Of a stretch of DNA of 8,626 nucleotides, positions 1-5,424 are shown piece by piece (within the stretch, counting starts at the first letter, position 1; the number at the start of each line of letters is the position of its first letter). A program made the position numbers and the translations under genes. The notes under the pieces are model-generated. The model was not told the DNA's origin and did not search any database. It was given only the letters and a program-made list of their open reading frames with translations. The stretch is from assembly GCA_002433335.1 (NCBI GenBank), contig DJHY01000265.1, positions 6,860-15,485 on the forward strand, in the 5' to 3' direction. This DNA comes from Rhodospirillaceae bacterium UBA6608 (lineage in GTDB: Bacteria > Pseudomonadota > Alphaproteobacteria > Rhodospirillales_A > Casp-alpha2).

Positions 1-405
1 GACCCCCCCGCCGAAATAGGCCGCGGTCAGACCGACCGCCGTGCCGATGCACAGCGCGACCACGCCCGACATCACGCCGACACCCAGCGAAATCCGCAGG
101 CCGTAAATGATGGCCGACAACAGATCGCGCCCGGCGCCGTCCGTCCCCAGCCAATAGACGGTGCCGTCCATGGACTCGGACCCGGGTTTCAGCTTGGAAT
201 CCAGAATACTGACCTGCGCCAGATCGTAGGGATCGGTCGGCGCGACGAAGGGGGCGAACACCGCCAATAGAACGATCGCCACCAGAACGACCAGCGCTCC
301 GGTCGCGATGCGGCTTTCCGCGTAATCACGGCAAAACCGGCGGAACGGCGTTTCGACGCCCTGGTCCCCACCGGCGGCGGGGCTTTGCACGGTCGTTTCG
401 CTCAT
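1..405 (-). CDS. ABC transporter permease, DppC/OppC family (partial, C-terminus off the window)
   Basis: Inner-membrane permease subunit of a peptide/nickel-type (family 5) ABC importer; it pairs with the upstream DppB-like permease to form the channel. The 135 codons present read without a stop to the left edge, so the C-terminal half, including the EAA loop that contacts the ATPase, is missing. Seen directly: a short cytoplasmic N-terminus, a first membrane helix (about residues 36-55), a periplasmic stretch, the DppC/OppC signature LGTDGAGRDLLS before the second helix, then a Gly/Ala/Val-rich helix. The start ATG overlaps the TGA of the upstream permease as ATGA, which indicates translational coupling; no strong Shine-Dalgarno is visible, as expected for a coupled start. 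Transporter ATPase genes probably follow to the left. Family assignment is firm; the substrate is unknown. Confidence 0.92.
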   Translation of the reverse strand, partial: MSETTVQSPAAGGDQGVETPFRRFCRDYAESRIATGALVVLVAIVLLAVFAPFVAPTDPYDLAQVSILDSKLKPGSESMDGTVYWLGTDGAGRDLLSAIIYGLRISLGVGVMSGVVALCIGTAVGLTAAYFGGGV

Positions 406-1379
406 GACTTGACGTCCGACAAACGGACCCGCGGGTCCAGGATGGAATACAAGACGTCGACGACCAAATTGATGACCACGAAGATCAGTACGATGATCAT
501 CAGGTAGGCGACGATGATCGGACGGTCGAGCGTCTGGATGCTTTGAATGATCAGCTTGCCCATGCCCGGCCAGGCGAAGACCGATTCCGTGACCACGGAA
601 AAGGCGATCAGGCCACCGAATTCCAGGCCTAGAACCGTGACCACCGGGATCATGATGTTCTTCATCAGATGGACAAGAACGATCCGCGCGTTGCTCAGGC
701 CCTTGGCCCGGGCGAATTTGATGTAATCCTGCAACGCGGCCTCGCGCGTGCCGGCGCGGGCCAGACGGATGACCAGGGAAATCTTGAACAGGGCCAGGTT
801 CAATGCCGGCAGGAACAGATGCGACAACCCGTCGAGCGTCAGGAAGCTGACGTCGATACCCAGAAGATTGACCGTTTCGCCGCGCCCGGTCGACGGCAGC
901 CAGCCCAACATGACCGCGAAGACCATGATGAACATCAGCCCGACCCAGAACGTCGGCAGCGAGAAGCCGAGGATGGACCCCGCCATGATTGTTTTCGATA
1001 GGGGCGTGTCCGGCCTGAGCCCCGCGTAAACGCCAAGGGGGATGCCGATCAGAACCGCCATCAGCAAGGCGGCGACCGCCAGTTCCAAGGTCGCTGGAAT
1101 ACGCTGGACGATGATCTTCAGGGCGGATTCGCCATAGACGAACGATTTGCCCAGGTCGCCCTCGACCGCGCCGGCGACGAACCGGCCGTATTGGACATAC
1201 CAGGGTTTATCCAACCCCATGGACTTGATGACTTTGTCGCGCTCCGCCTGGTCGGCCTCGTCAGAGACCATCATTTCAACGGGATCACCGACGACGTTGA
1301 CGCCGACGAACACGATGAACGACATCACCAGAACAACCGCGATGCTCTGCAAGAGCCGGCGGATGATGAAAACGGTCAT
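402..1379 (-). CDS. ABC transporter permease, DppB/OppB family
   Basis: Inner-membrane permease of a peptide/oligopeptide-type importer, 325 residues, a normal full length for DppB-like proteins. Seen: an N-terminal helix after MTVFIIRRLLQ (about 9-30), the family pattern GLDKPWYVQYGRFV (55-68) and GDLGKSF (74-80), several hydrophobic helices (about 97-120, 133-160, 243-265, 287-312), the cytoplasmic EAA loop REAALQDYIKFARAKGL (212-228) that docks on the ATPase, and the characteristic C-terminus YSILDPRVRL (311-320). It lies 73 bp downstream of the binding-protein gene, with a strong hairpin in between, and its stop overlaps the next permease start by four bases. The Shine-Dalgarno is weak (GGA about 8 bases before ATG). 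The family cannot reveal whether the substrate is di/oligopeptides, nickel, opines or acylated amino acids. Confidence 0.96.
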   Translation of the reverse strand: MTVFIIRRLLQSIAVVLVMSFIVFVGVNVVGDPVEMMVSDEADQAERDKVIKSMGLDKPWYVQYGRFVAGAVEGDLGKSFVYGESALKIIVQRIPATLELAVAALLMAVLIGIPLGVYAGLRPDTPLSKTIMAGSILGFSLPTFWVGLMFIMVFAVMLGWLPSTGRGETVNLLGIDVSFLTLDGLSHLFLPALNLALFKISLVIRLARAGTREAALQDYIKFARAKGLSNARIVLVHLMKNIMIPVVTVLGLEFGGLIAFSVVTESVFAWPGMGKLIIQSIQTLDRPIIVAYLMIIVLIFVVINLVVDVLYSILDPRVRLSDVKS

Positions 1380-1396
1380 AATTCCGATCCGGAAGG

Positions 1397-1431
1397 GGCG
1401 GCGTGCGCGGTCAAGCGACCGGCACGCCGCC
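1397..1431 (-). repeat. Strong stem-loop between binding-protein and permease genes
   Basis: GGCGGCGTGC (1397-1406) and GCACGCCGCC (1422-1431) are perfect 10-bp complements. The 15-base loop contains a further 5-bp stem, CGGTC (1408-1412) with GACCG (1417-1421), leaving one bulged G (1407) and a four-base loop. It lies between the binding-protein stop and the permease start. There is no T-run after it on the minus strand, so it does not look like a full intrinsic terminator. An mRNA-stabilising or partial-attenuation hairpin that keeps binding-protein mRNA more abundant than permease mRNA is more likely. The function is inferred; the pairing is seen directly. Confidence 0.7.
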
Positions 1432-1452
1432 GGTTCCTAAAGTGGCAGACCC

Positions 1453-3048
1453 TTATTCAGGCCAGATACCATAGGCCACCGTGCGCTCGTCGGTGCGCGC
1501 AAGGTACTTGAGGCCTTTTTTCGCAGCCCAGGTGTTGACCTGGTAATGCAGCGGGATCAAAGCCTGATCCTGACCGATGGCCAGTTCCGTGGCTTCGGCC
1601 AACAAGGCCGCCCGCTTGGGATCGTCGACGGTCGCCAGGGCCTGTTCGACCAGGGCGTCCATCTTGGCGCTGGAATACAGACCACGGTTCGACGGGCCCC
1701 AGCTCTTTTCCTTGGAATAGGTGGCGAGCAGCGAGCGCAGCGGCGAAGAAGCTTCACCCGTGCCCGAACCCCAGCCAACCAGCAGGAACGAGAACTCGGG
1801 CGGCTTGGCCGGACCGCCGTTCTTGGCGCGCTTGAAGTAGACGCTCTTCGGCATGGTTTCCGGCGTGGTCTTGATACCGACGCGGGACAGCATCTGCGCC
1901 ACCGCTTCGGCAATCTTGGCGTCGTTGATATAGCGGTCGTTCGGACCGTGCAACGTCACCTGGAAGCCGTTCGGATAGCCTGCTTCGGCCAACAGCTTCT
2001 TGGCGCCCTTGGGATCATAAGGCTCGGGCTTCAGCTTGTCGGACACGCCGAAGAAACCATCGGGCAGCAACTGACCGGCCTTGACCGCGATGCCTTCCAT
2101 GATCCGCTCGATGATCAGGTCACGGTTGATCGCCTTGGAGATCGCCTTGCGCACGCGCACGTCCTTGAACGGGTTCTTGATGTCTTCGCCGTTCGGGCCT
2201 TTCACGAAGGGCGAATTGTCGCGGAACTGGTCCAGGTGCAGATAGATGACGCGGTTGGAAATCCCCTGGCTCAGGGTGATCTTCGGGTTCTTCTTCAGGC
2301 CCGCGACGTCGACCGTCGAAACCTGATCGATGAAGTCCACATCACCCGCCAACAAGGCCGCCAGACGCGACGGCGCGGATTTGATCGGCTTGATGATGAC
2401 GTGTTTCCAATGCGGCTTCTTGCCCCAATAATCTTCGTTGCGTTCGAACTCCAGGATTTCGCCCTTGGTCCACTTCACGAACTTGTAGGGGCCGGTGCCG
2501 ATGGCCTGGCTACCGTTGTTGAAGTCGCCTTCCCAATGGTCCTTGGCCTTGTCCGACACGATGTGAACGGTCGACAGGTCCGTCGCCATCAACGGATAGG
2601 GCTTCGGCGTGGTCACGCGGAACGTGTAATCGTCAACGCGGGTGAATTCCTTGCCCCCGCCATGGGAATACAGCTTGAAGCTGGAGCGCGCATTCGGGTG
2701 CGCGGCCGCGCGTTCCATCGAGAACAGCACGTCATCGACATTGAATTCCGAGCCGTCATGGAACTTCACGCCCTTACGCAGCTTGAATTCCCAAGTGGTA
2801 TCGTCAATGGCCTTCCATTCCGTCGCCAAGCCCGGCGTCAGGCGCTGCTTTTCGTCCTGTTCGATCAGGCGCGAAAAGATGTGCTGGGCGATCTGGTTGT
2901 TGGGGCCGAGGTTGTGATAATGGGGATCGATCGAGGTCGGCTCGGTGCCGAGCCCGATGGTGATGGTCTGTGCCCGGGCGGCGGTGCCCATGCTGATCGC
3001 GAGACACGTCCCGAGGGCCGCCGCGAACATCGTTTTACGGAAATGCAT
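1453..3048 (-). CDS. Periplasmic substrate-binding protein of ABC importer, family 5 (DppA/OppA-like)
   Basis: Extracytoplasmic receptor that captures the substrate in the periplasm and delivers it to the two downstream permeases. It has 531 residues, normal for SBP_bac_5 proteins. Seen: a classic Sec signal peptide (positive HFRK, hydrophobic core 7-20, AARA cleavage site after about residue 26) with no lipobox cysteine; the early segment TIGLGTEPTSIDPHYHN; LRKGVKFHDGSEF and the DVLFSMER stretch typical of the family; GTGPYKFVKWTKGE and NEDYWG; then a C-terminal lobe ending LARTDERTVAYGIWPE. A good Shine-Dalgarno (AGGGAG, 3058-3063) sits 9 bases before the ATG, supporting this start. It is the first gene of the importer operon and is divergent from the deacylase gene. 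Specificity cannot be read from sequence; the deacylase neighbour hints at acylated amino acids or peptides, but this is inference. Confidence 0.95.
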   Translation of the reverse strand: MHFRKTMFAAALGTCLAISMGTAARAQTITIGLGTEPTSIDPHYHNLGPNNQIAQHIFSRLIEQDEKQRLTPGLATEWKAIDDTTWEFKLRKGVKFHDGSEFNVDDVLFSMERAAAHPNARSSFKLYSHGGGKEFTRVDDYTFRVTTPKPYPLMATDLSTVHIVSDKAKDHWEGDFNNGSQAIGTGPYKFVKWTKGEILEFERNEDYWGKKPHWKHVIIKPIKSAPSRLAALLAGDVDFIDQVSTVDVAGLKKNPKITLSQGISNRVIYLHLDQFRDNSPFVKGPNGEDIKNPFKDVRVRKAISKAINRDLIIERIMEGIAVKAGQLLPDGFFGVSDKLKPEPYDPKGAKKLLAEAGYPNGFQVTLHGPNDRYINDAKIAEAVAQMLSRVGIKTTPETMPKSVYFKRAKNGGPAKPPEFSFLLVGWGSGTGEASSPLRSLLATYSKEKSWGPSNRGLYSSAKMDALVEQALATVDDPKRAALLAEATELAIGQDQALIPLHYQVNTWAAKKGLKYLARTDERTVAYGIWPE

Positions 3049-3096
3049 TTTTTATAGCTCCCTGTCGCTCCGGGTCGGTTCGCCCGGTGGTAAGAA

Positions 3097-3102
3097 ATTA
3101 TG
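3097..3102 (-). promoter_or_regulatory. Possible -10 element of the ABC importer operon
   Basis: On the minus strand CATAAT lies about 50 bases upstream of the binding-protein ATG, matching five of six bases of the sigma-70 -10 consensus. The best -35-like hexamer upstream (TTGTCG) would be 20 bases away, longer than ideal, so activator-dependent transcription is possible. Weak call. Confidence 0.3.
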
Positions 3103-3280
3103 TTGGCCCATTTCCGAGCCGCCGACAAGCGTATCGGAACGCGACGTTTATGGTCTTGACGTTACACCGGTTTGATCGTTCGATGAGCGGCTTGCCAAAG
3201 CGCCGCCCACCGCCGGAATCGACATTTCTGCAATTTTCGGGTCGGCAAAATTTTTTTTGATCGCCCCGCCTAGGCCACCC

Positions 3281-3320
3281 CCAGGCCGACCAAGGCCAAT
3301 CACGGCCAACCAAGGATCGC
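3281..3320 (+). repeat. Four 10-bp GGCC-centred tandem units before the deacylase start
   Basis: Successive 10-base units read CCAGGCCGAC, CAAGGCCAAT, CACGGCCAAC and CAAGGATCGC. GGCC recurs at 3284, 3294 and 3304, with an extra copy at 3273 spaced by 11. The last, diverged unit contains the AAGGA (3312-3316) Shine-Dalgarno of the downstream gene, 7 bases before its ATG. The helical-turn spacing could place binding sites on one face of the DNA, or the array may be a slippage-prone repeat. Confidence 0.5.
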
Positions 3321-3323
3321 CAC

Positions 3324-4280
3324 ATGACACAGCCCGCCGCTGAATACCCCGTTGAACTGAGCGCCCCCGACATTTCCGCCTACAAGGCCGGCAATACGGG
3401 GATCGACTACATCACCACGTTCGATTCCGGCGTCGCCGGCCCGCATGTGATGATTTCCGCCGTGGTTCACGGCAACGAGGTTTGCGGCGCGATTACCCTG
3501 GACTGGCTGATGAAACTGGGCGTACGCCCGAAGCAGGGCAGCCTGTCACTGGGCTTCATGAACGTCGATGCCTACAACAGCTTCGACCCCGAAGCGCCCC
3601 TGGCGTCGCGCTTTGTCGAAGAAGATTTCAACCGCCTGTGGGATGCGGCGACCCTGGACGGACCGCGCGACAGCGTCGAATTGCGCCGGGCGCGCACGGT
3701 TCGCCCGTTCATGGATACGGTCGACCGCCTGCTCGACATCCATTCGATGCAGCACGCGACCGGCGCCCTGATGCTGGCCGGGCCGCTGGACAAGGGCCGC
3801 AAACTGGCCGAAGGCGTGGGCGTGCCCGAAATGGTGGTGATGGACGAAGGCCACGCCGCCGGCCGGCGCATGCGCGATTACGCCGGGTTCCGGGACCAAT
3901 CCTCGCCTAAGGATGCCCTTTTGGTCGAATGCGGCCAGCATTGGGAGAAATCCTCGGAGACCGTGGCCAAGGAAACGGCCCTGCGGTTCCTACTGTACAC
4001 CGGCGCGGTCGACATGGATTTCGCCGGGCCGCACCTGGGCCCGACGCCGCCGAAACAGACGATCGTCGAAATCACCGATCCGGTGACCATCGAAACGGAC
4101 GATTTCCGTTTCGATGCCGATTATCGGGGCATGGAAATCATTCCCCAGGCCGGCACCGTTCTGGGCCATGACGGCCCCAAGCCGGTCGTCACGCCTCATG
4201 ACAATTGCGTCCTGATCATGCCGTCCCGCCGCCTGAACAAGGGCGGCACGGCGGTGCGCCTGGGCCGCATTATCGGCTGA
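3324..4280 (+). CDS. Succinylglutamate desuccinylase/aspartoacylase family zinc deacylase
   Basis: Zinc-dependent amidohydrolase of the M14-like AstE/AspA family, 318 residues; members remove acyl groups from N-acyl amino acids in the cytoplasm. Seen: zinc ligands in HGNE (His49, Glu52), third ligand His140 in LLDIHSMQ, the substrate-binding motif EDFNRLW (100-106, Asn103-Arg104, matching DLNR of the family), and VECGQH (201-206), whose Glu202 fits the catalytic base. The C-terminal third (about 245-318) forms the usual beta domain. There is no signal peptide. The start is supported by AAGGA 7 bases upstream. It is divergent from a peptide-type importer and does not sit in an ast arginine-degradation operon, so AstE itself is unlikely. 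Acetylated, succinylated or other N-acyl amino acids delivered by the importer are plausible substrates (inference). Confidence 0.88.
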   Translation: MTQPAAEYPVELSAPDISAYKAGNTGIDYITTFDSGVAGPHVMISAVVHGNEVCGAITLDWLMKLGVRPKQGSLSLGFMNVDAYNSFDPEAPLASRFVEEDFNRLWDAATLDGPRDSVELRRARTVRPFMDTVDRLLDIHSMQHATGALMLAGPLDKGRKLAEGVGVPEMVVMDEGHAAGRRMRDYAGFRDQSSPKDALLVECGQHWEKSSETVAKETALRFLLYTGAVDMDFAGPHLGPTPPKQTIVEITDPVTIETDDFRFDADYRGMEIIPQAGTVLGHDGPKPVVTPHDNCVLIMPSRRLNKGGTAVRLGRIIG

Positions 4281-4290
4281 CATCGCTGTC

Positions 4291-4316
4291 GGCCTCCCAT
4301 TGACAGGGGGCCTTTT
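4291..4316 (+). terminator. Intrinsic terminator of the deacylase gene
   Basis: GGCCTCC (4291-4297) pairs with GGGGGCC (4306-4312), a 7-bp stem with one G-U pair and an 8-base loop, followed by TTTT (4313-4316). It begins 10 bases after the TGA of the deacylase gene. The loop contains TTGACA, which may also act as the -35 box of the next gene. Confidence 0.7.
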
Positions 4317-4328
4317 CCTGCCAAATTA
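4300..4328 (+). promoter_or_regulatory. Candidate promoter of the small heat-shock gene
   Basis: ATTGACA carries a perfect TTGACA (4300-4305). A CCAAATTA stretch (4321-4328) lies 15 bases downstream and partly resembles the alphaproteobacterial RpoH -10 (CYTATNT-like, four of six informative positions); no good sigma-70 -10 is present. Transcription would start near 4335, just before the first leader hairpin at 4338, giving a leader of about 70 bases, the usual size for a ROSE element. The sigma-factor assignment is inference. Confidence 0.4.
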
Positions 4329-4337
4329 AGGGATGAC

Positions 4338-4404
4338 GAAGGGTGCTGCCGTCATGGCGGGCCCTTCGGCCGTTTTCGCTCGTTGATCAAAGAGGAGAAC
4401 GCCC
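4338..4404 (+). ncRNA. ROSE-like RNA thermometer in the Hsp20 5' leader
   Basis: Two consecutive hairpins end at the start codon. Hairpin 1: GAAGGG (4338-4343) with CCCTTC (4362-4367), inner stem CTGCC (4346-4350) with GGCGG (4356-4360), loop GTCAT. Hairpin 2: CGTTTTC (4371-4377) with GAGAACG (4395-4401), then CTC (4379-4381) with GAG (4392-4394), leaving a single bulged G (4378). It fully sequesters the Shine-Dalgarno AGGAG (4393-4397). The anti-SD strand contains UCGCU (4376-4380), matching the conserved ROSE motif U(U/C)GCU with its key bulged G. ROSE elements are known upstream of small heat-shock genes in rhizobia and other proteobacteria, where they melt on heating. The pairing was found by hand and is very specific; temperature function is inferred. 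Confidence 0.78.
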
Positions 4405-4866
4405 ATGTCTCGGCTCGGCGCCTTCAACAGCCCGCTGCTTTTGGGTTTCGAACATTTCGAACGCATGCTCGACCAGGCCGCCAAGGCCTCGGGCGAGGGA
4501 TACCCCCCCTATAACATCGAGCAACTGGGCGAACAGCAGTTGCGCATCACCCTGGCCGTCGCCGGTTTCACCGATGACGATCTGGCGGTGACGGTGGAAG
4601 AAAACCAACTGGTGATCCGCGGCAAGCAGCATGACGACAGCAGCCAGCGCGTGTTCATCCATCGCGGCATCGCGGCCCGTCAGTTCCAGCGCAGCTTCGT
4701 CCTGGCCGAGGGGATCGAGATCGTCCGCGCCCATCTGGACAACGGCTTGCTGCATATCGATTTGGAACGCCACGTGCCTGAGCCCGAAGTGCGCACCATC
4801 GCGATCGAAAAGAACGCGGGCGCCAAGAAAGCCGGCCGAACCATTGAGATGACGCCCGAAGACTAA
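4405..4866 (+). CDS. Small heat-shock protein, Hsp20/IbpA family
   Basis: ATP-independent cytoplasmic holdase that binds unfolding proteins and passes them to DnaK/ClpB. It has 153 residues, typical for class A alphaproteobacterial sHSPs. Seen: N-terminal arm with FNSPLLLGFEHFERMLDQ, as in IbpA-like proteins (about 7-24); PYNIEQLGEQQLRITLAVAGF opening the alpha-crystallin domain (about 35-125); the VTVEENQLVIRGK strand region; the hallmark AHLDNGLLHIDL (109-120, the A-x-x-x-G-x-L pattern); and the C-terminal anchoring motif I-A-I (132-134) needed for oligomer assembly, followed by a charged tail. The start is fixed by AGGAG 7 bases upstream, which lies inside the ROSE-like hairpin. Two DUF1150 genes follow on the same strand. 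Expression is likely heat-induced at both transcription and translation (inference). Confidence 0.96.
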   Translation: MSRLGAFNSPLLLGFEHFERMLDQAAKASGEGYPPYNIEQLGEQQLRITLAVAGFTDDDLAVTVEENQLVIRGKQHDDSSQRVFIHRGIAARQFQRSFVLAEGIEIVRAHLDNGLLHIDLERHVPEPEVRTIAIEKNAGAKKAGRTIEMTPED

Positions 4867-4878
4867 GGGCCCGTTTCC

Positions 4879-4909
4879 CCGGCATCCGCCCCCGCCGCCC
4901 GGATGCCGG
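4879..4909 (+). repeat. 10-bp perfect stem-loop after the Hsp20 gene
   Basis: CCGGCATCCG (4879-4888) and CGGATGCCGG (4900-4909) are exact complements around an 11-base C-rich loop, 12 bases after the Hsp20 stop. No T-run follows. A smaller dyad, GGGGA/TCCCC (4918-4930), comes next. It may protect the mRNA 3' end or partly attenuate read-through into the DUF1150 gene. Confidence 0.6.
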
Positions 4910-5003
4910 AAGACCCAGGGGACGTTCCCCAGGCGGCGCATGACGAAATCCTATGGCCGCGTGCCCGGAAAACGGGGCGTGGCGGGAAAAGGAGTTTCTG
5001 ATT

Positions 5004-5240
5004 ATGAACGCCAATCCTCCGGACAACCACGCCCTGACGCTGGCCGATACTCTGTCGGTCGAGGACTTTTTGGCCCTGGGCGCCGAGACGACCGCCTTCG
5101 TCAAGGCGATCGAGATCGAAGGCAAATCGGCCTACGGCATCTTTTCCGCCCTGGGCGAGCCCCTGGGCTATGCCGATTCCTTCGCCGTGGCCCAGGCCAC
5201 CGTGCGTCAGCACGACATGGAGCCCCTTTCGGTCCACTAA
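5004..5240 (+). CDS. DUF1150 family small protein, copy 1
   Basis: Uncharacterised 78-residue protein that I recognise as DUF1150-like from its length, its pattern and its position next to Hsp20; no function is known for the family. Seen: acidic/polar N-terminus, then SVEDFLALGAETTAFVKAI, a short EGKSAYGIFSALGEPLG segment that looks like a beta hairpin, an alanine-rich helix (FAVAQATVRQHD) and the terminal VH. No signal peptide, membrane helix or cysteine. I chose ATG 5004 because AAGGAG (4989-4994) lies 9 bases upstream; a start at 4953 would add 17 residues unlike the paralogue and has no comparable ribosome site. It lies 137 bp after Hsp20 with a hairpin in the gap, so co-transcription is possible but not assured. 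Over the last 62 residues it aligns gaplessly with the next gene, with 28 identities by hand count. Confidence 0.82.
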   Translation: MNANPPDNHALTLADTLSVEDFLALGAETTAFVKAIEIEGKSAYGIFSALGEPLGYADSFAVAQATVRQHDMEPLSVH

Positions 5241-5294
5241 CAGAGAATTCGGCCTTTTTCTCGGGGCCGCGTTTCCATCGTCCCGTTAAAGGAT

Positions 5295-5318
5295 CGGTTA
5301 ACCGTTTTTCCCCATAAT
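5295..5318 (+). promoter_or_regulatory. Possible promoter/operator before the second DUF1150 gene
   Basis: In the 184-bp gap 5241-5424 a perfect 10-bp palindrome CGGTTAACCG (5295-5304) is followed by five T's and CATAAT (5313-5318), a five-of-six match to a -10 box. No good -35 lies at the right distance, so the palindrome may be an activator or repressor site. The rest of the gap shows only the weak GAGAA/TTCTC dyad near 5243-5262. Confidence 0.3.
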
Positions 5319-5424
5319 CGGTGGCGGATGCGACACCCGCCGGCCCAAGAACGGGCACGGACAAAGCTCATGACGAGCGCCGAAGAAAAAGGGGGAAACG
5401 GGGTCGCCGATCTGGAGACGACGG

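Larger units (their letters stand above)
3049..3323. promoter_or_regulatory. Divergent intergenic control region between importer and deacylase
   Basis: This 275-bp gap must hold the promoters of both divergent transcription units. Visible in it: the minus-strand CATAAT near 3100; a plus-strand TTGACG at 3156-3161 that lacks a good -10; the dyad AATTTT (3232-3237)/AAAATT (3247-3252) around CGGGTCGGC; an A4T8 tract (3247-3258) that stands out in GC-rich DNA and is likely bent; the palindrome GCCTAGGC (3268-3275); and 10-bp-phased GGCC units (3281-3320). I see no coding potential. The layout resembles a shared operator of an unseen regulator, which is inference. Confidence 0.5.

Noticed and set aside
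1546..3057. 503-codon open frame on the plus strand antisense to the binding-protein gene
   Set aside because: Exact antisense shadow of a well-supported SBP gene; its Arg/Gly/Gln/Leu-rich translation has no family pattern and follows from GC-rich third positions.
3156..3184. TTGACG-N17-TTCGAT as the deacylase promoter
   Set aside because: Good -35 but the -10 matches only half the consensus and the leader would be about 130 bases; too weak for a feature.
3098..3373. Minus-strand frames in the divergent intergenic region
   Set aside because: Overlap the deacylase start, share no recognisable motif and leave no room for the promoters needed there.
4953..5003. Upstream ATG (4953) as the start of the first DUF1150 protein
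   Set aside because: Adds 17 residues unlike the paralogue; the internal ATG at 5004 has AAGGAG at good spacing.
5243..5262. GAGAA/TTCTC dyad as a terminator after the first DUF1150 gene
   Set aside because: Only 5 bp with a 10-base loop, A/U-weak, and no T-run at the end of the stem.
5286..5301. TTAA-N8-TTAA as a CtrA binding site
   Set aside because: The CtrA consensus needs a 7-base spacer; one base off, and no cell-cycle gene nearby.
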